From: Isoetes taiwanensis
Taxonomy: Eukaryota; Streptophyta; Lycopodiopsida; Isoetales; Isoetaceae
Direction: 5' to 3'
NCBI GenBank assembly: GCA_021234155.1
Contig: JAJEKV010000003.1
Span: 22,659,569 to 22,723,568, forward strand
DNA: 64,000 nt
This document shows positions 35,824 to 46,450 of the stretch, piece by piece. The stretch's first letter is position 1, and every line of letters begins with the position of its first letter. The translations under genes were made by a program, and so were the position numbers. Below the pieces are notes generated by a model. It was not told where the DNA came from and ran no database searches. It worked only from the letters and a program-made list of their open reading frames with translations.

Positions 35824-37057
35824 TGGCAAGGACAACAGACCTGGTTTACTGCTGCATAGTTCTGCAGCTTCCACAAGGTCTCCGGCCAGGGGAGCTGTGC
35901 TTCAGGTTAGTGGTCAAGTTCATGGGGAGAAGCTCTAGTTAGATATGTCCTTTCTTGGTGACTTCTAGTATGCTGGCTGGGAGAAGGAATACAGTTTTTT
36001 AGGAAAAAATGCAAGCTGAGCTATAGTATTCATTGCTTGAGGAAGAAGGACAACACTGCGTAGTACAGAAACCTTGGCCAGAATATTTTTCGGAAGGGAC
36101 CTTTAAGGCTGGGCAAGAGGCACTGGAAAGAACGGATGCTCTCCTGTAGTACTTTGGTAAGGGAAGAAGAAGACGATGCTTTCATTTCTAGTACTAGGCT
36201 GTAAACATTCTTTGAGCAGATGCCAGGGGTGGACAAGAATGAGATATATTGAGTGGAGCAGCTCCTCATAATATGTCTGCATTTATTTAGATGATTTTGT
36301 GGTAGTCTGCTTAACATGTAACAGGGCCTGCGCTCCCCTTTCCCAGCAAGGGGTGGCTTGAGTACTGGCAGTCAGGATGTGTGGGGCAGCTTGAGAGCCA
36401 TGGGCTTCTAGTGGGCGGGAGACCCTAGAAATGTCTCACTCTTGGTTCTGCAGGTAGACAAGGCCTGCATAGCTAGATGCAGATGGGCTTGGCTCGGTTC
36501 AGGATTCTAGCGGTGATGCCCCTGCTGGTTTGCTTGGTAAGAAGACGGTTGAGTGCTGCACACACCGAGGCACTCCCTATAGTACTGCTAAAGCATCTGG
36601 TTGGATCATCACTATTTTCGGGAGGAGCGTACAGAGGATCCTAAATTCTTGCTTGGTGGCAGATCAGTGCACTTGGCTGCTCCGTTCTTCTATGACTCTC
36701 TAACTCAAGTCTGGTTTCTTCGTTTTATCTTAGGGCCAACTTTTTTGAAGCTGTGATGCAATTGGGGCATAGGGAAAGACAAGAGTTGTGCTCCCATAGT
36801 ATCTGTCTGGAGAAGAGGCCGGGTAGCTCCTGTCCAGTAGCTGGCCCCGGTTGCATCACTAGGGTCTAGGAATTTAGTCCTCCTCTCCTGTAGTATCCGA
36901 TGGAGAAGAAGTTGAGAGGGATTCTAAGAGTACTAGGCCTAGAGTATGGACTGCTATTCATGGATCGGAGAAGTGGTAACAGTTCCGTACTCAACTGTAT
37001 GTACATAAATGTTTTATCATTCGAATAAAATACAGTTTCTTGCCTTCAAAAAAAAAA
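35824..37057 (+). mobile_element. Polyadenylated non-autonomous retroposon in copia copy 2
   Basis: Inserted in the gag-pol junction: copy 1 runs uninterrupted at 1095-1110. It ends with AATAAA (37024-37029), 20 bp of sequence and a run of about 15 A. The flanks repeat AAAATTGATTTCT (35811-35823) and AAAATTTTGATTTCT (about 37060-37074), a target duplication of LINE-type insertion. There is no long frame. A loose motif, TAGTA followed by GG-GAAGA, recurs about six times. Reading: an RNA without coding capacity moved by LINE machinery. Confidence 0.85.
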
Positions 37058-37059
37058 AA

Positions 37060-38736
37060 AAAATTTTGATTTCTGTAAGTCAATTAGTTGACCTTGATTA
37101 TCAGGTCCTATTTGACAAGCGTGTTTGTAGAGTTGTGAAAGATAATAAAACATGCTTTTTGGGCAAAAGGGTTGGAGATCTCTTTGAGTTGGATGTTTTT
37201 GAAAATGTGCCAGCAGTTAATCATGTATCAATTTCCAGTTATAAAACTTGGCATGAACGTTTAGGACATACAAATATAAACAATGTGAAAGCTCTGGACA
37301 AACTTGGATACATTAATGCTGCCAAAGAAGATCAGAAGAATTTTGTTTGCGGGGGTTGCATGGTAGGAAAAAGTACTCAACTTCCTTTTGGCAGGAGATT
37401 CAAGAGAGCAGAAACACCATTGGAACTGGTTTATACAGACATATGTGGCCCACTTAATATAAGAAGTCTTTCTGGAAAAAAGGTATTTCATCATCTTTAT
37501 AGATGATTTCACTAGAAAAGCAAAATGCTACTGTTTAAGAAAAAAATATGAAGCTTTGAAAGCATTTAAAGAATATGTGAATGAAGTAGAAAGAGAAACA
37601 GGGTACAAAGTGAAATGTTTAAGATCTGACCGGGGTGGTGAGTATATCTCAAAGAATTTTAAGGCCTTTTGCATTGAGAAGGGAATTAAAAGACAATTAA
37701 CATGTAGGTATTCTCCCAATGAGAATGGGGGGTAGCAGAAAAGAAAGAATAGAACATGTTTAAATGGTCGGTCTATGCTAAAGCATCTTTGGATTACCAA
37801 ATATGTTGTGGGAAGAGGCATTGAAGACGCAATTTACATACAAAGCAGGGGTTCAAGTGCAAGTATTGATGGAGAAATACTCGTTCTTTGTGGTCTTAAA
37901 CGAATGCCATCATATGAAAGGTTTAGAATCTATGGTTGCTTGGCATATGTACACATTCCAGAAGAATTGAGAAATAAATTAGATGACAGGGCCTTGACTG
38001 GTTTTTTAATTGGATATGATGAAGAATCTAAGGCATATAGGTGTTATGTCCCAAGCAGGAGGAAAATAGTGATAAGCAGGGATGTTATGTTCTCAGAAGA
38101 ACAGCTATATAAGGATCTTAAGGATCTGGATGTACAAAACAAGAAGAAGACAGTTGAAATGGAAAACACAAATCATAAGTCTGAAATTGATAGTGATGAT
38201 GATGGGGACTCAGACAAAAAATCACAGGTTGGCATAGAGGATAATAATCCTGACAAAATTGTGGGAAAGAATATTGTGGGAAACAGATGGATTTTCAAGA
38301 TAAAAATCTTCCAGATGGATCAAAACAATTTAAGGCTAGACTTGTTGCTCAGGGATTTACACAGCAAAAGGGAGTTGATTATAATGACACGTACTCATCA
38401 ATAGTGAAATTATCCAGCATAAGAATTATGCTAGCACTGGCCAACTCAATGAACTGGAAAATTCATCATATGGACGTTAGTACTGCATTTCTAAATGCAG
38501 AGTTGGAGGAAGAAATTTATATGAAGCCATCCTTAGGATTTGAGGAGAAGAAAGATAAAATATGGAGGTTAAAGAGGGCAGTATACGGACTTAAACAATC
38601 ACCTAGAACATGGTATACATGTATGGATAAATATCTCATAGAACAGGGATTTGCAAAGCTGAATGGAGATGGGAATTTGTATGTATTCAAGCAGCATGAT
38701 CATTTTTGTCTCATTGCACTTTATGTAGATGATCTC
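37060..38736 (+). pseudogene. Copia integrase and partial reverse transcriptase (copy 2)
   Basis: Continues from the retroposon. Integrase pieces carry WHERLGHTNINN, CGGCMVGKS, TDICGPL and RSDRGGEYIS. The catalytic Glu region (about 37715-37745) is garbled relative to copy 1, and the frame shifts at about 37490. The reverse transcriptase spans 38287-38736 with DNKLP-type start, IHHMDVSTAFLNAEL and ALYVDD. Translation then runs into unrelated LLPLSIPVSEK. Stop and shift positions differ from copy 1, so the two decayed independently or were read with different errors. Confidence 0.9.
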
Positions 38737-40247
38737 TTACCTTTGTCCATTCCTGTTAGCGAGAAGACGGAGATGGAGATGGAGATGGAGACGGAAATAT
38801 AGGCGGAGACGGAGATTGAGGATGGAGCTGAGGATGGAGCTGGGCTGGCGCTTTCTGCTAACCGGAATTGCCGCTCAAGGGCTCAAGAGCTCCAGGCGTC
38901 GCAAGATCTTGAGTGGTCTTGAGAGTGGTTTTTCTTGTTCTTGCTTACTATTATATAGTTCTAGGGTTACGAAGATCTGCCTGAATTCCCGCTAATTTTT
39001 ACGGCCGTCTACCTTAAATGCTAGTCTTATCGTAGTCTTGTCCTACGCTGTCTTTTCGAATTTCGTACACGGATATTCGCGACCTGGCTCCTTAGCTACT
39101 TAGCTTACCTACGTCTGTTTCGTCCTCTTCTCTATTATCATTATTTCATTCTTACACATCCTTTAACGCTCTTCCGCTTGAGCTGCCACGTGTCCCGCCC
39201 CCCCTTAAGTGTGTAGTCTACTTTTGTTATTCCCCTGTCGCCACGTATTCCGTCTTTTTTATTTTTTTTTTATTTTATTTTTTTCATGTAATTTTAAACT
39301 CAGCGATATTTATCTCACATTTATTATTCCCACACCCCATTTCCTTTTCTTTTATATTCGCTATTATTTCATAATATTGTTATTTCCTTGCTAATTCGAA
39401 TTTTCATGACCGTTGTGTATCTGTTGGCGAATATGCTTCCGATTCTCGTCCTCCATCCTGCTCGACCCATAGCTCCGTTAGCTATGCTGTGCTGATTGGC
39501 GTCACCCCTTCTTCTGTTCCATTGACCTTGCCCTCTTCCATTATTAAAACTAGCACTCCGATACTCCCCTTTTCGAAGCTCTCATGGATCTGGCTACAGT
39601 TCTCTTGTAGTTTTAGCATTTTTAGTAATTTGCAATACTATCTGGTTCTCCGACTACAATTGGCTACTTCTGCTAAACCTAACTTACAATCATACTGATA
39701 ACAACACAGATTGGAAAGTAAATCACATATTACTGACCTGTTTATCGCTATATTCCCTCGATCGCCAATCGCCCCAACGCCCCATCGCCCATCGCCCCAT
39801 CGCCCATCGCCCATCGCCCATCGCTTTCCGCCCACCGCCCATCGCCCATCGCTTATCGCCATCGCTTATCTAATTCTTGTGTATGATAATTAAAACCTTG
39901 TTTATGTAACAATAAGTCTAAACCAGGGTTATTGTTTAAATAATCACGATCTAAAAGTCGTTAAATATTGCAAAGCTTAGAGTGAATATAATTGTACTAT
40001 CGAAAGTAATGTATCCGATACTATGATAATGTTAATTCATAAATATTACCTTAGGGTAATTATGTTAATCACATGCATTAAAGGAGCCAGCAGAGATCAT
40101 GCAGGTTTCAAGTTAATCTACGCATGCAGCCTATGCTAGGTATGGGTTGCATGCGTATTTACCGATGATGGGACCACCACGGGGATCTCTAGAACGTGGT
40201 GTAATGTCAATGTAGGCATGACCGCGGTTCCACTTGGATGAGTGGAA
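38737..40247. other. Low-complexity and unassigned sequence between copia 2 and the Ty3 cluster
   Basis: Starts with GGAGAT/GGAGAC hexamer-like repeats (38762-38840). T-rich and C-rich stretches follow without a recognisable gene. No LTR boundary could be found, so what truncated copia 2 is unknown. Confidence 0.45.
39770..39868. repeat. CGCCCATCG minisatellite
   Basis: About ten tandem units of CGCCCATCG or CGCCCCAT with a few CGCTTATCG variants. Confidence 0.9.
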
Positions 40248-41992
40248 GGTAGATTAAAAAGTCTACTTCCGTCCCACGGAAGTAGACGACCTCGAGAGAT
40301 AAGAGGTCATTCAGGAATGCATTGATAGGAAAGCACCTCTAGTCAATGCCTACGGGAAGGACCCTATCCTCCACGTCTCAGGCAACTAAAGGTGTAGGCA
40401 TAAGTGGCATATAGGCATTATAGGGCGCTGTCTCCACGACCACGATGGAAGAAGCATCCTCTTCCTATGCTGGGAGATTAGTCATGCATTCATGTAGATA
40501 GATGGGGTGGTTCCCTTATAACCAACTTTACATTAATATTCTAGCGTGGTGTGAATCCAGGAGGCCAATGAGAACGAAGAACCGGCGGGGAGTCGCATCA
40601 CGAGCACTTGTATAGATAGTTCTAGAGTAGTTATGATTTCTACCATTTAAACTAATCGCTTAAATCTTGTGTGAGATAGTAAGTATGTAATTATAGATAT
40701 TGTAAAATTAATGCAGGATTTCAAGATGCAAAGACTTGCAACACAAATTTTGTTATAACGTGTTGCAAGGGACGAAGAGTACCTTGGAAGTGTAAATTTT
40801 GTATGAAATTGATAAACTTTGATAAACTTAAATGTTGTATTAAGTAAGGTTAGTAATTACTTTGCGTTGATTAAGTTATGAAGTGATAAGTTAATTGGAT
40901 AATGAAATAGTACAGTAATGTCTTAAACATTACCTTAGAGTAATTCTAATAATTGTGTAACTATAATAATAATTGCATGCATCAAGTTGGTTGCAGGATA
41001 GGAAGATCCCAAGGTGGGGAGAACCTCGATGCTGCGGACATCATCATTTTAAGGTGGGGAGAATGTGACGTTGCAGTATAACATACGATATGAATACGTA
41101 TATTATACTGACACGTCATTAGTACATGTCGACTCAGACGACATGTACACGGCGACCGTAAAGGGTAGTACCCTAGGGTACGACCTTGTGAATCATTATA
41201 TTGCACATGTTAAAGCAACATGTGAATATAATCCCTTTTTGCCACGTGGCAATGACCCATTGACCAAAAAGGGACCAGCCCTAAATGCGTGGAGATAAAG
41301 GGGGCCCCTGAGTCTCGGATTGGAGCAGCAGAGGACGCATTTCCGCCTGAACGGAAGCAGAGAAGTCGGATCTCCTAGGTTGCAGCTCGATCCAAGATCA
41401 GCAGACCCGAGATCAGCAGCATGGACGCTTTCAGGGGAGTGGGAACCAGCCAAGATGCGGGTGAGCAGTTGATTCGATAGGTAGATCCGAGTTATCATGC
41501 CTCTTTCAGTAGGTTTAGCATTCATTCTTAGCTATAGGCAACCCCTACAGCCTAAGAATGATAGACACTAACAAAGGAACCTAACCATGTATGATTAAAT
41601 AGATTAGAATAGATGTATTCTATTATTTTCAGTTCTGTTGTGATGATGTTTTGACATTCTATGCGCCACTCTTGTGTATTGGGAAGGGGGGTAGAGACCC
41701 AGAGCCCAAGAAGTTGTATGATCGTAGTTTTAGTCCATTAATTCCCAATTAATACGGTCTGTGCATAAGAGCCCGCCTGGCTGTGGGTGGCGGAGCTAGA
41801 CCGGCTAACAAGGAAGGGCTTGTCTGATCACAGTTGATCCCTCTGGTGCGTAGCGACGGCCGGGGAACATTGTGGGCTAGGCCTAATACCCTGGCACTGC
41901 GTGCGGGCAGGGTCTGGGCTCGACACCTCTTGGGTGATGCGTCATCTTCTAGGGGTTCAAGTCGTATACGAGCAGTGGCTCTCTAGCTCGCC
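40248..41992 (+). mobile_element. Remnant of an older Ty3 element: 3' region and 5' part of its 3' LTR
   Basis: 40248-41050 matches the 3' untranslated region of the complete element (about 52937-53632), with AAGAGGTCATTCAGGAATGC and the ending AAGGTGGGGAGAA, the purine tract. An LTR starts at 41064 (TGTGACGTTG) and runs 929 bp before it is cut at GCTCTCTAGCTCGCC by the LTR of the complete element. The remaining LTR part is at 55203-55801. Confidence 0.88.
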
Positions 41993-43558
41993 TGTGACGT
42001 TCCAGGATAATATACGGCACGAATACGTATATTATACCGACACGTCACTAGTACATGTCGACTTAGACGACATGTACGCATCGACCATAAAGGGGTAGTA
42101 CCCTAGGGTACAACCTTGTGACCGATTATATTGCACATGCTAGGACCACATGTGAATATAATACCCTTTTGCCATGTGGCAATAGCCCATTAACCAATCA
42201 GGGCCCAGCCCTAAAGTCGTGGGGATAAAGGGGCATTAACCCTAAAAGGGAAACCTTTTCAGTTCCCAGCCCCATAGGTCGGATTGGAGCAGCAGTGGAC
42301 GAATTCTCGCGTGAACAGTAGCAGAGGAACCGACATTCCTTAGCAGCAGCTCCATCCAAGCCAGCAATCTCGAGATTCAGCAGCATGGATGCCTTCAGAG
42401 GAGTGGGAGCCAGCCAAGAAGCCGGTTAGTGGTTGATCCGATAGTTAGATCCGAGTTTTCAGTCCTCATTCCATAGGATTAGTGTTCATTCTTGGCTATA
42501 GGCGACCCCTACAGCCTAAGAATGATAGATACTAACAAAGGAACCTAACCATGTATGATTAGGTAGATTAGAATAGATGTATTCTATTGTTTCAGTTCTG
42601 ATGTGATGTTATTGTGATATTCTATGCGCCACTCTTGTGTATTGGGAAGGGGGGTAGAGACCCAGAACCCAAGTAGTTGTATGATCATAGTTTTAGCCCA
42701 TTAATTCCCAATTAATGCGGCCTGTGCATAGGAGCCCGCCTGGCTGTGGGTGGCAGAGCTAGACCGGCTGACAAGGGAGGGCTTGTCTATTCACGGTTGA
42801 TCCCGCTGGCGCGTAAAGACGGCCGGGGAACGTTGTGAGCTAGGCCTAATACCCTGGCACTGCGTGAGGGCAGGGTATGGGCTCGACACTCGTGGGGTGA
42901 TGCGTCGCCTTCCAGTGAGTTCAAGTCGTATACGAGCAGTGGCTCTCTAGCTCGCCCGTGGGTAGCATGAACCTTCTGGAGGAGAGAGATCTCCTCCTGC
43001 CTCATTGGGGCTGGGGAGATGCAACCCAGTAGCAGTAGCCCCCCTGGCTATTCACCCGCAGCTACGGTCGGGGCTCCAATACTTTTCACCCTATCTCGCA
43101 TAGTATGCGGGGGGGGCGGATGGAGTGGACTACCCAACGGCCATGTTCCTTTGCCAGCCAAATCCATTTGCCATGAACTCTGTCTGCATTGTTCTCTGGA
43201 GACCCCAAGCTGTCAGTCGACCCCCATGAGTCAGAGCCTGGGTAGGATCTTCCCTATGTTATGTTGTTGTACTGATGTGTGATGCAGCTACTGTGATATG
43301 GTGGACCACCCTTCGAGGTGGGTATATTATTATTGTTTGATGCTATGTGCTCATGTTTTGTTTACGCTTCCGTTGCTAGGTCGATCCCGAGGGAGACGGG
43401 ATGAATGACACGTCCATTCTTCCCCGTCGGGTTCTTGGCCACCATCGAGGGCCCGATGTTAGGTGGACGGCCTCACATCAGCGGGCAGATGCTGGTTTGA
43501 GGGATGATCTCCAGTTTGTATACGATCGGGGCATCGTATATGAGCTGGGGCCGTCACA
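41993..43558 (+). repeat. 5' LTR of the chromovirus
   Basis: 1566 bp, TGTGACG...GTCACA. Near its start lie two palindromes: GTACATGTCG/CGACATGTAC (42051-42077) and ATTATATT...CACATG/CATGTG..AATATAAT (about 42124-42161). These could serve as regulatory sites in U3. It is conserved with 53646-55202. Confidence 0.93.
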
Positions 43559-43559
43559 A

Positions 43560-43571
43560 TGGTATCAGAGC
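43560..43571 (+). other. tRNA-iMet primer binding site of the chromovirus
   Basis: TGGTATCAGAGC, two bases (43559-43560 region) after the LTR. Confidence 0.93.
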
Positions 43572-43813
43572 TCTGATCTTGGCAGACCAGGATCGAGCAC
43601 TGACCGAAACCCTATAGGGACTAACTCATCTAGACATTCAGTCTTGGGGATAAAAGCCCAAGCACAAACCTCGAGTAGCGGGAAAATTTTTCTCCCTGGG
43701 TAGAGATAGTAATTATCTAAGATTAAGATAATTAGAGAACATAGGTAAGATAGAACAAACATTCGAAATAGCACTTAAGAGATCCTACTAAATTTCAAGC
43801 ACTTTTGGCCAAT

Positions 43814-44305
43814 GACTCCAAGAGTGCGCCAGGAGCATGTTAGGTTCAGACCTAATGACCCTCTCGCGCACTCTTAGAGTAGTCACCCCATATGAACCCT
43901 AGAACTTGACCTTAGGAACTCCAAATGGTAAAATAAAAGATGAAATCCCAATCAAAAAGCTCGAAATAGCTAGGATTGTATGTTTAAACATCGAAAAACA
44001 TTAAGCACAAGTCACTTTTGGAACAGCGACTCCAAGAGTGCGCCAGAGCATAGTTAGGTCCCGACCTAACACCCCTCCCGCGCACTCTTAGAGTCACCCC
44101 TAAAAGTGATCCTTAAAATTGATTATAAATTAATCAAAGGGTCAAAGTAATAATAGGATCTTGTTTAGAATGCTTAAATTAGTGGGTAACAGCATGTAAA
44201 TTGTGTAAATTGGGGGTGTTGGAGCAGAGAAGGCCGACGACTCCAAGAGTGCGCCAGAGCATAGTTAGGTCCCGACCTAACCCCCTCCTCGCGCACTCTT
44301 AGAGC
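43814..44305 (+). repeat. Three hairpin repeats upstream of the H3-like gene
   Basis: Copies at 43814-43883, 44028-44095 and 44239-44305. Each has an outer stem ACTCCAAGAGTGCGC against GCGCACTCTTAGAGT and an inner stem TTAGGTC against GACCTAA. Starts are 214 and 211 bp apart. The 140 bp between copies shows little similarity, so only the hairpin is kept. Confidence 0.92.
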
Positions 44306-44395
44306 CATTCGAAGAAGCAGCACCAAACAAGACCCCAATTTCGCCCAAGACGAGGAGACTTTCGCCAGCAAAATCACCAGAAGACAAAATCGACC

Positions 44396-44424
44396 AAACC
44401 CTAAAAATCCAACCCTATAAATTA
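44396..44424 (+). promoter_or_regulatory. Telo-box and TATA box before the H3-like gene
   Basis: AAACCCTAA (44396-44404) followed by CTATAAATTA (44415-44424), about 105 bp before the ATG. AAACCCTAA boxes near TATA are known from many plant housekeeping promoters. The same pair precedes the second extra gene, which suggests individual promoters, inferred not proven. Confidence 0.6.
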
Positions 44425-44526
44425 CGGGACATAGGCTCATTTTTTAGGTTCCTTCCGTGGTTCTACGAGCTCCTTCTCAGTAGCCGATCTTTTGGCGCCC
44501 TGCTCCAAATCAGACGCTGTCATACA

Positions 44527-45729
44527 ATGGCTAGGACCAAACAGACCGCCCGCAAGCCAAAGAAGGACGATAGGCCCAGCGCCCAGGTGCTCGCAGCTGA
44601 ACAGAAGCTCAAAGACGCTGACGAGAAACTGAAGGCGGACATGGAAAGGCGGCCTAGGTATTACAGGAATTTGGAGAAGAGGCGGAGGAAAGAAGAAAAG
44701 GCAAGGAGGAAAGAAGAAAAGGCAAAGAAGAAAGAGGAAAAGGCAAAAAGAAGAGAAGAAAGAGCCAAGAGTAAGGAGGAAAAAGCGAGAACAGAAGCAG
44801 ATGAGGAGGTTGCAGAACCAAAAGACGACCAATGGCGGGAACAAAGAACCAAGAACAGAGAGGACCCCGACCCCAAAGGAAAAAGAGTAATGACAGAAGA
44901 ACCCCGGCCTAAGAAGAGAAGAACCTCGGTCGGCGTATCTATAAACGAACCAACCGAAGGCGAACAACCCCCAACCTCGTCGGGGGAGACTGATGTTGCA
45001 GCGGACTTCTTGGAGGAGGCGCTCTTCGGAACAGGAGAAACTTCACAGCCAAAACCTAACCCTCATCCTGATGCAGATGAAACGCTGGAGGAAGAGCCAA
45101 TCCCAACTCCAAACGCAGCGGAGACACAGATTAACCTACCCCCGCCGTTGCCCCCACCCTTTTTGGAATGGCAAGAAGCAAACAAGCTAGATGCAGAGAA
45201 GGCAGCTGGCAAGAAAGCAACCAAAGTCGCCAGGGAGTCGTACACCTTGGGACCGGAAAGGAGGTACAAGAAAGAATTGGCAGATTACAAGATATACAAG
45301 AAGATGCACGAGGACTACGTAGCCTATTACGAAGCAAACAGAGTCAAAGTAGTCGAAGGAGGTAGGCCAACTCGAGAAGCATTTCAACTCAAACCCCCGC
45401 CAGAACTGCCAGAACCCCCGAAGAAGCCTATGAAGAGGTCCCAAGACTCCCCTTTTGCTAGAGCCTTGCGGGAAATCAAACACTTCCAAAGGAGCTACGG
45501 ATTCCTCATCCCGAGAGCAGCATTCCAGAGGTTCGTCCGAGAAATCTTGTGGGAGTTCGACCCCAACAAGCGAGTAACCAACGACATGTTACTCGCTTTA
45601 CAAGAAGCAGCAGAGATGGAGGTTGTGCAGCACTTCGAAGATTCATTAGCATGCACTCTCCATGCAAAAAGAGTCACCCTTCAACCAAAGGATATGAGAC
45701 TGGCTAAATCCATCAAGAGGAGAGACTAA
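44527..45729 (+). CDS. Histone H3-like protein with a 300-residue internal linker, in a retrotransposon
   Basis: A single intact 400-codon frame. Residues 1-10 (MARTKQTARK) equal the histone H3 start including K4 and K9; residue 11 is Pro where H3 has Ser10. Residues about 25-100 are Lys/Glu-rich repeats (KEEKARR-type, likely coiled coil), K129-R132 (KKRR) is a probable nuclear signal, and about 140-310 is acidic and proline-rich. Residues 313-400 align to the H3 fold without gaps from ALREI to the end, about 42 of 88 identical by my count: FQR-VREI, ALQEAAE, FED, HAKRVT, PKD. The Cys, His and Asp of the H3-H3 interface remain; K56 is Arg and K79 is Asp. Expected to pair with H4 in nucleosomes or bind H3-tail readers (inference). 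A polyadenylation-type AATAAA follows at 45790. Confidence 0.93.
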   Translation: MARTKQTARKPKKDDRPSAQVLAAEQKLKDADEKLKADMERRPRYYRNLEKRRRKEEKARRKEEKAKKKEEKAKRREERAKSKEEKARTEADEEVAEPKDDQWREQRTKNREDPDPKGKRVMTEEPRPKKRRTSVGVSINEPTEGEQPPTSSGETDVAADFLEEALFGTGETSQPKPNPHPDADETLEEEPIPTPNAAETQINLPPPLPPPFLEWQEANKLDAEKAAGKKATKVARESYTLGPERRYKKELADYKIYKKMHEDYVAYYEANRVKVVEGGRPTREAFQLKPPPELPEPPKKPMKRSQDSPFARALREIKHFQRSYGFLIPRAAFQRFVREILWEFDPNKRVTNDMLLALQEAAEMEVVQHFEDSLACTLHAKRVTLQPKDMRLAKSIKRRD

Positions 45730-45789
45730 TAGAAGGGAACTTACCTATTTGTAACTAACAGGTTTATATCTGATGTATAAGTTTTGAAT

Positions 45790-45795
45790 AATAAA
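45790..45795 (+). terminator. Possible polyadenylation signal of the H3-like gene
   Basis: AATAAA 61 bp after the stop codon, in AT-rich sequence. Confidence 0.45.
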
Positions 45796-45871
45796 ATATA
45801 TAGTTGTTAAAAATGTGCATTCATTAGGCACAGTATTAGTTTTTGGAGCAATTGGAGTAATTTCACCAAAG

Positions 45872-46148
45872 ACTCCAAGAGTGCGCCAGAGCATAGTTAG
45901 GTCCCAACCTAACCCCCTCCTCGCGCACTCTTAGAGTCATCCGGCCAACTGCTGCATGAATTAACCTTAATTGTTCAAAACGTGGTAATTAAACAAAGAA
46001 ACTCGCATTTAAGAAGACAAAGTAATAGGAATTACCCCTACCAGCGGACATTTTTGCAGCCATTGACACAAATATGCGAGCGACTCCAAGAGTGCGCCAG
46101 GGCATACTTAGGTCCCAACCTAACACCCCTCCCGCGCACTCTTAGAGC
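45872..46148 (+). repeat. Two hairpin repeats between the extra genes
   Basis: Copies at 45872-45938 and 46082-46148, 210 bp apart, with the same outer (AAGAGTGCGC/GCGCACTCTT) and inner (TTAGGT/ACCTAA) stems as the three upstream copies. Confidence 0.92.
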
Positions 46149-46298
46149 CGCCCAAACTTCCCAAGTTCATAACATGAGCTAGACGTACCCAAATCGACCA
46201 AAATTTATTGCATTAGAACCCTAAGACTGTAGGCAAGCCACTTCGAGCCTCAAATTAACCAAGAAACATTAGCCTTCATCCCAAATGTCAGGAGTTTT

Positions 46299-46340
46299 AG
46301 AAACCCTAAAAATTTTAGGGCATAAATTCCCTATATATAC
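46299..46340 (+). promoter_or_regulatory. Telo-box and TATA box before the second extra gene
   Basis: AAACCCTAAAAATTTTAGGG (about 46300) then CTATATATAC (46331-46340), about 110 bp before the ATG. Order and spacing repeat those before the H3-like gene. Confidence 0.6.
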
Positions 46341-46450
46341 CCGCATAACCCCCAAACCTCAACCACAGAACTGCTCCTGCAATTGAGGCGATCTTCCAGC
46401 TTACTCAGGCGCTCCCACTTCCGTTTGATATCGGCAGCACGCTCTTCGCC

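Larger units (their letters stand above)
34131..38736 (+). mobile_element. Ty1-copia retrotransposon, copy 2, 3' end missing
   Basis: Same family as copy 1, here with its 5' LTR and primer site. Coding order is gag, protease, integrase, then reverse transcriptase up to the YVDD codons, where sequence of another origin begins (38737). A polyadenylated retroposon interrupts it at 35824-37057. Removing that insertion makes it collinear with copy 1. The 3' part and 3' LTR are not in the window. Confidence 0.95.

Noticed and set aside
38762-38840. Continuation of the copia polymerase into an acidic METEMEME-type tail
   Set aside because: The copia 1 copy continues with CGMFSNNLDCLEMC at this point; the GGAGAT repeats are foreign low-complexity sequence.
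39770-39868. A CRISPR-like array (CGCCCATCG units)
   Set aside because: Units are contiguous with no unique spacers, in a plant-type genome; a simple minisatellite.
44527-45729. Calling the H3-like gene a centromeric H3 (CENH3) or an ordinary host H3
   Set aside because: Loop 1 has the canonical H3 length and the tail is the canonical ARTKQTARK, unlike CENH3. The 300-residue internal linker and the position inside a complete Ty3 element exclude an ordinary H3 gene.
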